Below are positions 1-12,499 of a stretch of DNA of 64,000 nucleotides, piece after piece. The stretch is from Temnothorax longispinosus (lineage: Eukaryota; Arthropoda; Insecta; Hymenoptera; Formicidae), in assembly GCF_030848805.1 (NCBI RefSeq), contig NC_092364.1, forward strand, positions 10,937,650 to 11,001,649. Direction: 5' to 3'. The notes beneath the pieces are model-generated. The model saw only the letters and a program-made list of their open reading frames with translations. It was not told the DNA's origin and did not search any database. The position numbers and the translations under genes are program-made. Within the stretch, counting starts at the first letter, position 1; each line of letters starts with the position of its first letter.

Positions 1-285
1 TACGATCATGTAAGACCAGATACGATTATGTATAGTGTCATATCTGCTACACATAATAATATGTCTGACCATATATGAACTTATATGATCAGATCTTGTG
101 TCAAGTATAATATACGATCTGATCATATATGGCAATAGATAACCATATATGATTATATATGCTCTATATATGGGCATGTAAAACTTATATCTGTTCATAT
201 CTTATTTATATATGAACATATATGAACATATATAAGTTTTACATGTTCATATATAAATATATACTGTCAGATATGAATATTTTTT
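1..285. repeat. Degenerate CATATATGA/CAGATC motif cluster
   Basis: Short related words such as CATATATGA, GACCATATATG and GATCAGATC recur many times in both orientations, giving local hairpins such as the one around positions 180-250. A similar cluster built on CCAGATCTG and CAGATATAA lies at 46085-46280. No coding sequence is seen here. From 286 to about 1080 I see only AT-rich sequence with no supportable gene. Confidence 0.4.
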
Positions 286-1086
286 ATACTACTAATCTGC
301 ATTAGGGAATAATTCATTAATTATCATAAAAAAGTTTTATTTATATAAAAATAATATCTATATACCATATATTACAGTTTTCAGTTTATCACAATAATAT
401 CTGAAGATCACTGATCCAAGCGGAAGGTTTTGGGATAAAACTCATCTTTTAAATAAAAAAATTTGTTACTATAATAATCACTCGCGCGGAGCCACGCAAG
501 TAAGATAATATATTTATCACTTCCTGAAAAATAAAAGTAGAATTAAATTAGTGAAAAAGTTACTTATAAATTATACCGCGGCAAACTATAATGATTTTAT
601 TTTATGGAGAGTATATATATACCAAAATACATTACATTACCTTTTTAATGTTTTTTTCTTTCCTTACGGACGTTTGCGAATCTGAACCACTCCATTACAA
701 AGTGTTCAAAATCTTTTTCTGTATTCCGAAGGAATATTGCTCTAAAAGCTTCTGGAATAAGAAAAATTCAATATAGTTTATTGTTAGATTAAAGAAATAA
801 ATAGATAATGTCAATTTAACAGCAATTAAAACTTATGATAATTATTGAAATAACACAAAAGTTTCCAGAATAGTTTACATATATACTAAATCGATCAAAA
901 GTATTAGTTTATGGATATATATTTTTCTTTTATTTCGTAAGAATTTTTAACGTGTATGTGTGTCCTGCTTTTTAACGATAATTGCCACAAAAAATAGGAG
1001 ACAATTTAATAAATTTTGAGACATAAAACATAGCATTTAATACTGCAAGTAATATATACATCTCTTAAAAAATTACTTACTTTTAA

Positions 1087-1180
1087 GGGGATGCTAAAGC
1101 TAAGGCCGAACTTCCTCGACGTCGGTAATGTTAACTCTGTCAACTAAAGCAAAGGCCGAACTGCTATTGGAGACCTCGCG
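1087..1180. mobile_element. Solo terminus of a TTAA-flanked element (GGGGATGCT family)
   Basis: TTAA (1083-1086) is followed by GGGGATGCTAAAGC and then by text resembling the ends of the elements at 38746 and 57493 (GCCGAACT, CGTCGGTAA). The likely partner end, in opposite orientation, is at 13474-13487. Whether the two once bounded one element is inference. Confidence 0.5.
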
Positions 1181-1312
1181 TGGTGACAACGCGAAACTCC
1201 GGTTTCAGTGTTACCAACTAATTTCAGGTTCTATGAAGTGGTGTATGTCCGTACACGTACAACACACACCACTGAATTGCTCACACGGATGCACGGTAGA
1301 GAGACATATGCT

Positions 1313-1350
1313 ATAGACGCGGCAACGCCGCGCGGCGTTGCCGCGTCTAT
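1313..1350. repeat. Perfect 38-bp GC-rich palindrome
   Basis: ATAGACGCGGCAACGCCGC is followed immediately by its exact reverse complement, so the stem has no spacer. It is a GC island within an AT-rich stretch, with no gene context. Confidence 0.85.
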
Positions 1351-1480
1351 GGATTCTTTAGCAATACGGCCTGAACCTGAAAATGCTTTCTGGCCATCGG
1401 TAGCAGAAGGCAGTAACGTATCAAGGCTGATAAGCACCCGCTTTTTATAAATTACATATATTCTTATGCACACATGTGCG

Positions 1481-1481
<1 letters not shown>

Positions 1482-1512
<31 letters not shown>
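1482..1512. repeat. (TA)n microsatellite
   Basis: Uninterrupted TA dinucleotides. Between 1513 and 1870 I see nothing else supportable. Confidence 0.9.
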
Positions 1513-1515
<3 letters not shown>

Positions 1516-1874
1516 GTATCTAATTATTATGTGTATGTTTATAATTGTCTGATGACAAATAATAACAGTAGCATAATTGAGAATGTGAATTAGTATACAT
1601 AGATAGAGTATATATTGACGCGGGTACTTATTAGACTTGGCAATTTACTGCATCTCTTGCACCTCAAATAATTTTTTTGTTGTAATGTAAATGAATGATG
1701 TAAAACTCTTTCAAAGGATCCATTCTTGATGGGGTAAAATAATAACTTCTATAACAAATGCAATAAACATTTAGTATTAATTTATATAACTAATTTTATT
1801 CTGTCTTTATGTAGAAAAATATACACTCAGTCTTAGCATCAGAGTAGAGGGTAACGCAGTTGATGAACAGTATA

Positions 1875-1957
1875 GATAATAAACTGAATAAAAATCTTAA
1901 TTATTATAACATAATGATATTATTAATTAAGATTTTTATTCAGTTTGTTAATTATCT
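1875..1957. repeat. AT-rich inverted repeat
   Basis: The arm AACTGAATAAAAATCTTAAT near 1882 pairs with its reverse complement near 1927-1947 around a short AT loop. From 1960 to 3520 I see no gene; the short open frames there lack protein-like composition. Confidence 0.6.
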
Positions 1958-3528
1958 ATAACTGCATAACGTGCAGTTTACGCCGAAGCGGCTGTTTTAC
2001 GCGAGCGATATGTTTCGTCGACGGATGATTAGCTATACTAATTATGATTGTATACAGAAAGTGAATATTTGCGTAAAGTATTGTTGCCTCGCGAATAAAG
2101 TCGAAGGACCGTCGCGTCGAGAAGAGGAAGCTCGCGGTGCTTTCATTTCCCTTCCGAGTGCGCTTCAATCTTTTATCCGCGCGTTTTCGCCCTCGTCTTC
2201 GTTTCCATTGTTAGTATGCGACTGCACTCCATGAAGGGTATCATTGATTTGTCGAATAATACATAAGCAAAAGAAATGTCTTTCTTTGTGTTTAGAAATC
2301 CAAACAGATTTAAAAACAGTTCTGATTTCGAGAGTTATAAAGAAATTGTATTGTGTTACTTTCTTTACATCGCGGCGAGTACCTAATCGTTTTTATACAT
2401 TTATAGTTTACAAGTATACATAGTACTTGAAAAGAAAGGAAAAAGGTGATGGTCGCGTTTTTTTTCACAGAGACGGGCAAACGTGAAACTGTGTTCACGT
2501 TGCCCGACTAAATCAAACTCGGATGCTACAAGTATCTAGTTTTTATCCATCGGGACTTTAGGATGCCGCGAATGCTGATATCAAGAATAATTATGATTTA
2601 TCTTACAAAGTTGTTAGTGGAGTACGTACATCTTTTCGGCTTAGAAACGAAGACGATGACGACGATGACGATCAAACGAACGCTTCCGTTCTTGTCCAAA
2701 AATTGTTTTCGTTTTCTCTTGTAACGGACGTTTCGAGGAATTTGCTTACGACGGTTCGTTAGCATATATGTCTCGCGGTAATTAACGATTATACGGAGCC
2801 GTCATATTTTCCACAACGCGTAGGGAAAAAATTGAATGGTTTCTAATATGTATTCAGAGAATGTGGATTTATCATATTATTCTTTCAAACTTGCTTTTCT
2901 CCTTTTGAAAATTTAGACCAAGAGAAACTTTTGTTACATATTACTTTATATTGATTTTTTTTAACATCTTTATTTCTTAAAAAGGAAACGAAAACCGTAG
3001 AAGAAAATTATTAAACTTATCTTTACCGTGTTGAAAATTTATTCAATTTTATCGCTACACGTGTCTCAACTTCTCTTGTTAAAACAAAAAACTAATTTAT
3101 AGCTTTTGATTTTACATATAATTGTTAAATTTCAGTTTTGTCAGATGCGATTTGTGCGAGCTTATTCCGTGGAGCAAATATTTTGTTGTGTTTTCGAGAA
3201 AGTGTTTATCCGATTATTAGCGAAGCGACGCGATGCATTTATATTCGATCACGAGGGACTATGCGCAAATTTTCGCATTGTTTGCGGATTTTATAACTTT
3301 ATTGACAAATATAAGATCTAAGATCTTTCGCATAACTGATTTACGATTAAACTTGCGCTTTTTATTGAGGCTCAGATGTACACCCGTCTGTATCACGTCA
3401 ATAAAAATCTGGCAGCAAAACGTGTATGAATTCATTCGTTTAGCAAAGGATGCGCGTTGACCTTAGAAGCGCACGTTGGAATTTCATCCGGAGGGAAAAA
3501 AACTTTGTCGCGTTTTTTTAATGTTACC

Positions 3529-3529
3529 T

Positions 3530-3563
<34 letters not shown>

Positions 3564-4262
3564 GGTAGTATTATACCTTAAAAAAATCTAAGTAACAAGT
3601 GGTAGACGAAATCTTTGTATCTTGAAAAATCTCGAAAAAACCTAAACAGTAGTATCTTCATCTCGAAAAAAAAACAAAGTAGTAGTATTATACCTCGAAA
3701 AAACCTAAGTAACAAGTGGTGGACGTAATCTTTGTATCTCCAAAAATCTCGAAAAAACCTAAGCAGTATTATTTTTATTTCCAAAAAATTATTACTCAAG
3801 TGATACACATCACAAAATTACGTTACCTTATCAAAAAATGAGTCGCGCTTTAAGTGATCTATTATTACAATTACAAAAAAGAAATGATATCTCTTTTTAA
3901 ATTACAGCGCCAATTACAGAAAACATATATTTTTCGAGATACAAAAATTACGTCTACCACTTGTTACTTAGGTTTTTTCGAGGTATAATATTACTACTGG
4001 TTTTCTTCGATTAAAATAAAAAATTGAATCATGAAGAATTACACAGAGGTAACAGTACAAAATACAAATATTTTATTAAAATATTTAAACCCAACAAGGG
4101 AATACAAGGTATTTAAATACAAAGTTTATATATGTATTTTAAAAGATTTAATCGCATTGCAAAGAATTACAGAGGTAACAGTACAAAAAATAAAAATATT
4201 TTATTAAAATACATAAATTTTTCTTGTCAAAAAACTTGGCGCTGCTAGACCTCAAAATTAGG
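3529..4262. mobile_element. ACTTGGCGC-family repeat, copy 1
   Basis: After a poly-A run the words CGAAAAAACCTAAGTAACAA and GTGGTAGACGTAAT recur as direct copies and once inverted near 3940-3985. The block ends in ACTTGGCGCTGCTAGACCTC. The same sequence recurs at 56330-58310, and related arms lie at 24449-25965 and 34140-34612. The inverted ends suggest a non-autonomous DNA transposon, but no transposase is visible. Confidence 0.55.
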
Positions 4263-4285
4263 TCAGCCTGGTGTGTACCTATGTG

Positions 4286-4870
4286 GACCTCGTCATCGGC
4301 AACCTGGGACACCTAGACATCGAATTCAACGTACGATTACACCTGGACACCGAAAACTATGAAGCGCACTGTCTGGACCTCGTCATCGGCAACCTGGGAC
4401 ATGTGGACATCTAATTCAAGGTATTAATACACGTAGACACCGAAAACTACGAAGCGCACTATGTGAACCTCGTCATCGGCAACCTGGGACACCTAGACAT
4501 CGAATTCAACGTACGATTACACCTGGACACCGAAAACTATGAAGCGCACTATCTGGACCTCGTCATCGGCAACCTGGGACACGTAGACATCGAATTCAAC
4601 GTATTATTACACCTGGACACCGAAAACTATGAAGCGCACTATCTGGATCTTGTCATCGGCAACCTGGGACATGTGGACATCGAATTCAAGGTATTAATAC
4701 ACGTAGACACCGAAAACTACGGAGCGCACTATGTGGACCTCGTCATCGGCAACCTGGGACACGTAGACATCGAATTCAACATATTATTACACCTGGACAC
4801 CGAAAACTATGAAGCGCACTATCTGGACCTCGTCATCGGCAACCTGGGATAACTAGACATCGAATTCAAG
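4286..4870 (+). repeat. Minisatellite, exactly 90-bp period, in-frame
   Basis: Six full units start at 4286, 4376, 4466, 4556, 4646 and 4736, plus a half unit. Because 90 is a multiple of three, one frame runs through the array (open from 4463 to 4852). Each unit divides into three 30-bp sub-units, each encoding ten residues with an H-L-D or H-Y-L-D core (NLGHLDI, VRLHLDT, EAHYLDL). Unit 2 has one stop (TAA for GAA near 4412). Unit types follow an A-B-A-C-B-C order. It lies beside the ACTTGGCGC repeat and I see no exon context, so it may be a non-coding satellite or a displaced coding repeat. Confidence 0.85.
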
Positions 4871-5119
4871 CTTGATTCATAAGAATCGACTTAAAAATTC
4901 CCTAGCGGCACTTTCTGCCAAGCGTAGAGAACCTTCTTTTCCGGCAGCGGTGATAATACGATGTAAGGATACGAAATCTCTCCAGATAAACATGAAGCAA
5001 TTGACTCAATATATATTACTAGATTTTTCGCCCGCGCTTCGCGCGGGCTCAAAATCTATTCCCCTTTCCCCAAACTCACTCATTAATTAGGAGCACCTTT
5101 GATATTCTTTCTCCTCAAA

Positions 5120-6569
5120 CTCTAACCTACATCCTCCAAAAATTAAAAAAATTTTGACTCCTATTTCATATATAATTCTTTAAGATTTGGTTAATTAATT
5201 CCCGAAAAATTGGAAAAATTTTGTAACCGGTTCCCAAATAAATCGGTAACAAAAAATTATACACTTTATAACAAACCCCAGGAAATTCTACCTTTATTTC
5301 ATATACAATTCTTTGAAATTCGATCAATTAACTCCCGAGAAATTTGAAAAATTTTGTAACCGGTTTTCATAAAAATCGGTAACAAAAAATTATCTATAAA
5401 AATTATCCATAAAAAAAATTTAGCTTGATATCTCAAAATTTACGGAAATTGGAGCAAAAATCGGAAACCTTTTTATTATTAGCAATTTTTCTATAAACTC
5501 ATCGTAGCCATCCTAAAAAAATTAGAAAATTTTGAAATCGGTTTCCAAAAAATTGATTATGAAAAATTATACACATCTTCGCCATCCCCGAAAAATTAGA
5601 AAAATTTGGGCATTGTTTTTAAAAAAGTAACGAAAAATTATCTTTAAAAAAATTTAGCTAATATCTCAAAATTTGAGGAAATTAGAACAATCACGTACCT
5701 ACATTTTTTTAAACAAAAATCGAAAACCTTTTTAGAAAAATTTGAAAAACTTCGTAACCGGTTTCAAGAAAATCAATTCATTAATGAAAAATTATCCATT
5801 AATAAAAAATAACATATCCTCCAACAATTAAAAAAATTTTGACACGACTGCTATTTCATATATAATTCTTTAAAATTTGGTCAATTAATTCCCGAAAAAT
5901 TTCAAAAAATTTGTAACCGTTTTCCAAAAAAAAAAATCGGTAACGAAAAATTATACATTTTATAGCAATCCCGAGGAAATTCTACCTTTATTTCATATGT
6001 AATTCTTTAAAATTCAATTATTTTCCGAGAAATTGGAAAAATTTTGTAACCGGTTTCCAAAAAGATCGGTAACAAAAAATAATACACTTTATATCACTCC
6101 CCAGAAAATTCTACCTCTATTTCATATACAATTGTTTGAAATTCGGTCAATTAATTTCCAAAAAATTGGAAAATTTTCTGATACCAATTTCCCTAAAAAT
6201 CGGTAACGAAAAATTATACACTTTATGGCAATCCCCAGGAAATTCTACCCCTACTTCATACACAATTTTTTTAGATTCGGTCAATTATTTCCCCAAAAAT
6301 TGAAATAATTTTGTAACCGGCTTTCAAAAAGATCGGTACCGAAAAATTATACACTTTATAGCACTCCCCGGAAAATTCTACCCGTTTCATATATAATTCT
6401 TTTAAATTCAATAAATTATTTCCCGAAAAATTAGAAGAATTAAAAAAATCGGTTTCCAGAAAATCGGTAGCAAAAAAAATGGCCACAACATTTTCATCCC
6501 CGGGAAATTCTACCCGTTTCATATTATTTTGGTAAAAATTCGGTCCACTAACGAATGAGTAGTTCGCGT

Positions 6570-6603
<34 letters not shown>

Positions 6604-7885
6604 GTGACTTATATATATAGATTTGTTTAGCTACGGTAAAAAATGATGCTCGTATTATAAGTATATCAAACACATTATTATCATTATTAGAATTTCCCGG
6701 GGAGTGCCATAAAGTGTATAGTTTTTCGTTACCGATTTTTTGGAAACCGGTTTCATAAAAATCGGTTATGAAAACTACTATAATATAAAACCCAACTGTA
6801 TACACATAAAATACATATAGATAAAGAATAATATTGAAAAAAAATTAAAAATTATATAATTTTTTAAGATTCGGTCAATTAATTTCCGAAAAATTGGAAA
6901 AATTTTGTAACCGGTTTCCAAAAAGATCGGTAACAAAAAATAATACACTTTATATCACTCCCCAGAAAATTCTACCTCTATTTCATATACAATTGTTTGA
7001 AATTCGGTCAATTAATTTCCAAAAAATTGGAAAATTTTCTGATACCAATTTCCCTAAAAATCGGTAACGAAAAATTATACACTTTATATTATACACTTAT
7101 ACACGGAATTATACACTTATACACGGACGGACGGACGGACAGACAAACAGTCGCGTTTTATATAATAGTAATGATATGAACAATTATACAGCAAAAATTA
7201 GTTCAATGCAAATAAAGCCATAAAATGCATAGAATCAATGTGTCAATTTTAACTGCTCGTAAATGAATATGTTTCGAAAAATAATGTTCCCGAAAAATTA
7301 AAAAAATTAAAAAAATCGGTTTCCAGAAATTGACCGCGAGCGATTACTCGCGGTCAGACAGACAGACAGACTTAAAAATTAGAAAAATTAGAAAAACCGG
7401 TTTCCAGAAAATTGATAATGAAAAATTATATACTTTATGGCACTCTACGGGAAATTCTACCCCTATTTCACGTACTCGTGGTAAAAATTCGATCCACTAA
7501 CGAATGAGTAGTTCGCGATCAGACAGAAAAATTTAAAAAATAAAAAAATCGATTTCCAGAAAATCGGTAACGAAAAACTGTATACTTTATGGCACTCCCC
7601 GGGAAATTCTACCCCTATTTCATGTACTCGGGGTAAAAATTCGGTCCACTAACGAATGAGTAGTTCGCGATCAGACAGAAAAATTAAAAAAAAAAAAAAA
7701 AATCGGTTTCCAGAAAATCGGTAACGAAAAACTATATACTTTATGGCACTCCCCGGGAAATTCTACCCCTATTTCATGTACTCGTGGTAAAAATTCGGTC
7801 CACTAACGAATGAGTAGTTCGCGGACACACGGACGGACGGACGGACGGACAGACAAACAGTCGCGTTTTATATAATAGTAATGAT
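5120..7885. repeat. Array of LINE 3'-tail modules
   Basis: Modules of roughly 130-170 bp repeat with the order TTCGGTCAATTAATTCCCGA, TTTTGTAACCGGTTTCCAAA, GGTAACGAAAAATTATACAC and CCCCGGGAAATTCTACCCC. Several end in GACGGACGGACAGACAAACA followed by TATATAATAG-type tails (about 6575, 7119, 7350, 7829). One module near 6690-6780 is inverted. The same module lies directly after the truncated reverse transcriptase at 48690, so I read these as 3' ends of 5'-truncated copies of that RTE-like LINE family. No coding sequence. Confidence 0.6.
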
Positions 7886-8094
7886 ATAAGTATATACCTA
7901 ATTTACCTAAATAGAAATCTTCCTCCTGACCGATAAGTCTATCGACCTAATTTCGAAATACGCGCGCGATATCGAAACTGGCGATATCTGCGCCGCCAGC
8001 GTCGAAAAAGTGAAAGTAACGTTTCTGATTATGACGTCATCATATAACGTCGGCGTTAGAAGTAGAAGAAGAAGAAGTATCTTAATAAAAAATT

Positions 8095-8345
8095 TTCACA
8101 TTTGGACTTTGCGTCGCAATATCTCCGCTCGTAGGGCACGGAGCGGAATATTATAAGAGAAACCCCCCCCTAATTGGACCCCAAGCTATCGATCAAGCCT
8201 ACTTAGAACTTGATCCGTTCACTCGTTATCGAGATCTCAACATCTCGGGTACTCGCAACCCGTCGCGTCGCGTAAAAGAGTCACGGTCGGTCTCGCTCGT
8301 GTACTTGGCGCGAGACACTACCGTGTCTCTTGATCTTTCTGATTC
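8095..8345 (+). repeat. Interspersed repeat S, copy 1
   Basis: Contains the ordered words CTCGTAGGGCAC, AAGCTATCGATC, GATCCGTTCACTCGTTAT and GTACTTGGCGCGAGACAC. The same order recurs at 32925-33172 and inverted at 33342-33600. Its GCGCCAAGTACAC core is shared with the ends of the ACTTGGCGC family. Confidence 0.65.
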
Positions 8346-8623
8346 TCAAAATAAATTCTTCGTGTATATTTTTTTGTGCTCATAATATTATTTGATTTTT
8401 GCAGATTAATTTTCTTTTCATGAAATATATTTTGGCAACTATGCCGTCTATAGAAAGAAATCTGTCGGACCTGCTAACTCGGACGACGTGCGTTTCTGAC
8501 GTTTAGATATTAGTGAAATTCGGTTAGTGATTGAATTCTCTTAGAAAACAAAAAAATGACCTGTCTCGTTTCTTGATAGAAATTCGATAGAAATTCGATA
8601 GAGATGCTAAATACTAATTTATT

Positions 8624-8740
8624 AGGTGCGTTCGGGAAGACGCTATTAGTGCTATTTGCTTATTTTATCCTTGTTTTACACCTGATGAGCGATTATAGAA
8701 TGATGCAATAGCGCTAATAGCGCGCTTCCCGAACGCAGCC
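8624..8740. mobile_element. Small palindromic MITE
   Basis: GCGTTCGGGAAG at one end faces CTTCCCGAACGC at the other, and the arms continue through GCTATTAG and CTAATAGC. A partial relative lies at about 43255-43325. No open frame. Confidence 0.65.
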
Positions 8741-9413
8741 ATTGTGTTATAAATTCGACGTTTGCTTTTCGCGTGAGATTGGCATCGGCTTCCTATCTCG
8801 CTAAATGGGCCTTTTTCAGTCGGATACGTTTCTTTCATTATAATATAGAGAGGAGAAGAAGCTATAGGGATAGGTAGACATACATTTTGTACGACAATAT
8901 CGGGGGTCTATCGTTTGTATAATACGATTATTTTTTCTCTGGGCCCGGAGCCTCGTCCACGATGACGATATCGCGGACACGGGATGTCTCCAGGATCGTG
9001 CTCTGATTACTTTGTACTAAGAATAATTCTGCATTTTCTTTTGTGCCTTTTATATCATATGTATTTTTCAAGCAAAGTTCATTTGTAGAATTTACGCGAT
9101 GGAAGATATATATGGGGCGTTCCACGTCAAATCGGACACCATTTGGGTTTTGCATCTCCGATTTTTTTGAAAATTTTTTATGTTATAGTATTAGTTGAAA
9201 GAGGCCTCCATGATTTTTTTCACATTTTTTTGTCGAACCGTTTTCAAAATATCGATTTTTGAAAAATTACGTTACTTTTTTTTTAAACGCCCATAACTTT
9301 ACGAAAAATGGGCCAAATGGGACGTTTTTTTTTCAAAAAAATTTTTTTAAACACATTTTTGATAAAAAATATCAAAAAATTTTTTCAAACTGTATTTCTA
9401 TAAGATTTTTAAA

Positions 9414-10032
9414 GGACCCCGCACAAAAACCTATGGAAATGGGTTCTCGGCGAATTTGTCTGAAACTTTGGGAAAATGTTCATGTCATCCTGATCGAAAG
9501 TTCTCCTGGCAACAACTCTCTTTAAAGCAGTATTTTAGCTCCAGGAGACCTCAAAGGTGGATATTTTATCACGCGATCACAGATGATTTTACCCATTCAG
9601 CTTTCAGAATAATGATTGTGTGTGTTTGTGTGTGTATTGCATAACCCATAAAACCTAATAACCTAATGTATTGATGAATAACAGTAATAACAGTATGAAC
9701 CGTCGGGATTAGCGTTATCCAATGTGCACCGCAAGAAGGTTGCGCGATCGAATTTTGCACATTATTATGGCCCTGAAAAGGACCGATTTTGTTCTCAGGT
9801 TTTATAGGTTATGCAAAGCACACACAAACACACACAATCATTATTCTGAAAGCTGAATGGGTGAAATCATCTGTGATAAAATATCCATCTTTGAGGTCTC
9901 CTGGAGCAAAAATTCTGCTTTAAAGAGAGTTGTTGCCATGAGAACTTTTGATCAAGATGACATGAACAACATTTTCCCAAAGTTTCAGACAAATTCGCCG
10001 AGAACCCATTTCCATAGATTTTTGTGCGGGGT
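9414..10032. mobile_element. Palindromic MITE nested in the foldback
   Basis: It begins GGACCCCGCACAAAAACC and ends with the inverted form TTTTTGTGCGGGGTTC. The arms also share GGGTTCTCGGCGAATTTGTC and a GTGTGTGTTTGTGTGTGT/ACACACACAAACACACACA pair flanking the centre near 9720. The opposite arm of the host foldback (about 11370-11395) lacks it, which serves as an empty-site control. Confidence 0.7.
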
Positions 10033-10367
10033 TCTTTTTGACAAAAATTTTTGATTTACAAAAAACACGTATTGATCGATTTTCTCCAAAATTTTTTGTA
10101 AAAAACTCATCGATTCCACAACTTTTAAGCCTAAATTTATAATGAGATAATCACGGGATCTATTTTTTTTTTATTTTTTAATTTTCATCTTTTATTTATC
10201 CGTGCTGAAAAATATCTGAAAAGAAAAAATAATTTACACAGAAACTACTATTAATAATTATCTGAGACATAGTGATTACTAAATAGTTTACAAATTGATT
10301 TCAGGAAAAAATACAGTTAAATTAAAGCGTTTATTATGCTTGATAAATTTTTTTTATTAAGTAGCGT

Positions 10368-10580
10368 TTATTTTCTTACACGTTTAAATATTTTAAAAAT
10401 TCGAGATTCAACAGATGATGAAAATTGTTTAAATCTCAAAGTGCCTTCTCCGTCTGGAATTACACAATGATATTTCTGCGTTCCTGTTATTGTCTTAGCT
10501 GTAATATATCGCTTGTCTAATGATTCTTTGCTCTGAATATAATCTTCGTTAGAGAAGAATTGTGCATAGATATTTGGCAA
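10368..10580 (-). pseudogene. Inverted copy of the transposase-like C-terminus
   Basis: This 70-codon frame is nearly identical to the last 70 codons of the fragment at 10820-11032 and lies in the opposite foldback arm. Differences are few (for example NED versus NKD, CVI versus CAI). It exists because the element's 3' end was duplicated in inverted orientation and is not a separate gene. Confidence 0.6.
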
Positions 10581-10581
10581 A

Positions 10582-11032
10582 TTTTCCGACGGAGCACCTC
10601 AACAATTTAAAAATTATAAAAATTTTGTAAATCTCAATTTTCATGAAGAAGACTTTGGCTGAATGGCATTATTTTGCAACAGCTCATGGCAAAGGTCCTT
10701 GTGATGGAGTAGAAGGAACTGTTAATAGAATAGCGGCACGAGCAAGTTTTCAACTTCCATATGACGAACAAATCTCAACTCCTCAAGAACTATATAACTA
10801 GGCGATAAAATCAAATTCTTTGCCAAATATCTATGCGCAATTCTTCTCTAACAAAGATTATATTCAGAGCAAAGAATCATTAGACAAGCGATATATTAGA
10901 GCTAAGACAATAACAGGAACGCAGAAATATCATTGTGCAATTCCAGACGGAGAAGGCACTTTGAGATTTAAACAATTTTCATCATCTGTTGAATCTCGAA
11001 TTTTTAAAATATTTAAACGTGTAAAGAAATAA
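10582..11032 (+). pseudogene. Transposase-like C-terminal fragment
   Basis: A first frame (from 10582) reads FSDGAPQQFKNYKNFVNLNF followed by HEEDFG, then shifts frame into AEWHYFATAHGKGPCDG from about 10655. That frame continues to the terminus at 11032 apart from one TAG at 10799-10801. I remember a similar block, an SDGA...QxKN motif followed by a H-G-K-G-x-C-D-G motif, in uncharacterised invertebrate proteins that look like transposases with an RNase H-like fold. I cannot name the superfamily with confidence. The frameshift and stop make this copy inactive. Confidence 0.55.
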
Positions 11033-11698
11033 ACGCTACTTAATAAAAAAAAATTTATCAAGCATAAATAATAAACGCTTTAATTCCACTGTATTTTTCC
11101 TGAAATCAATTTGTAAACTATTTAGTAATCACTCTATGTCTTAGATAATTATTAATAGTAGTTCCTGTGTAAATTATTTTTTCTTTTCAGATATTTTTCA
11201 GCACAGATAAATAAAAAATGAAAATTAAAAAATCGAAAAAAAAATAGATTCCGTCATTATCTCATTATAAATTTAGGCTTAAAAATTGTGGAATCGATGA
11301 TAGTTTTTTACAAAAAATTTTGGAAAAAATCGATCAGTACGTGTTTTTTGTAAATCAAAAATTTGTGTCAAAAATTTGAAAATCTTATAAAAATACAGGT
11401 TGACAAAATTTTTTGATATTTTTTATTGTTTAAAAAAAATTTAAAAAAAAAAAAAAACGTCCCATTTGGCCCATTTTTCGTAAAATTATGGGCGTTTAAA
11501 AAAAAAGTAACGTAATTTTTCAAAAATTGATATTTTGAAAACGGTTCGACAAAAAAATTTGAAAAAAATCATGGAGACCTCTTTCAACCAATACTATAAC
11601 ATAAAAAATTTTCAAAAAAATCGAAGATGCAAAACCCAAATGGTGTCCGATTTGGCGTGGAACGCCCCATATACATAGATAAACACATGTGTGTGTGA

Positions 11699-11701
<3 letters not shown>

Positions 11702-11743
<42 letters not shown>
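11702..11743. repeat. (GT)n/(AT)n microsatellite
   Basis: GT repeats followed by TA repeats interrupt the right arm of the foldback. The left arm has no equivalent here. Confidence 0.85.
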
Positions 11744-12251
11744 CATCTTCCATCGCATAAATTCTGCAAATGCACTTTGCTTGAAAAATACATATGATAT
11801 AAAGGCACAAAATAAAAATTTATGCAGAATTATTCTTATTGTTAGTACAAAGTAATAGGAGCATGATCCTGGAGACGCCACAGAAAAAATAATAAAAATA
11901 ATATATTTATGTGCGTATGCGTATGTATGTGCGATTGCGTATGCGTGTGCGTGTGTATGAATATGTATGTTTAATTGAATTACGGTTTTATGTAATATTA
12001 TTTACTTTCGACAGTAACAATAAAAAAAATAACATATATTTCATTTATATATGTATTTTCGTTTATATTTCCCAACATTTTATCAACGAAATAATAAATA
12101 AGAGAGTTTTTTGTCTTAAATAACATTACCGTTTTTCTTTCCTCAAATATACTCTAGAATTCCAAAAAATCCTTATTTTACCATACTAAGTGTACGCTAC
12201 CCAGTGTACTAAGAAAGAGAGGGACAGCAATGAGAGAGGGAGAGAGGGAGG

Positions 12252-12433
<182 letters not shown>

Positions 12434-12499
12434 TAAATGGGTGCATGCAAATTACATACATAAAGAAAGGAATAATAATACGAGAGATATCTGTCCATG

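Larger units (their letters stand above)
8990..11885. mobile_element. 2.9-kb foldback (snapback) transposon
   Basis: Sequence at 8990-9400 and 10050-10580 is repeated inverted at 10816-11885. Landmarks are TCTCCAGGATC, CGCGATGGAAGAT, GGGGCGTTCCACG and GGACACCATTTGGGTTTTGC on the left, and their reverse complements on the right. The left arm is interrupted by a palindromic insert (9414-10032) and the right arm by a GT microsatellite. A spacer (10581-10815) and the right arm hold a transposase-like coding fragment whose last 70 codons also appear inverted in the left arm. It looks like an internally deleted element in which the 3' end of an autonomous parent was duplicated in inverted orientation. 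Confidence 0.7.

Noticed and set aside
4463..4852. 129-residue protein-coding gene
   Set aside because: The frame is a by-product of a 90-bp minisatellite; adjoining units contain a stop and no promoter or exon context is visible. Kept as a finding, not as a gene.
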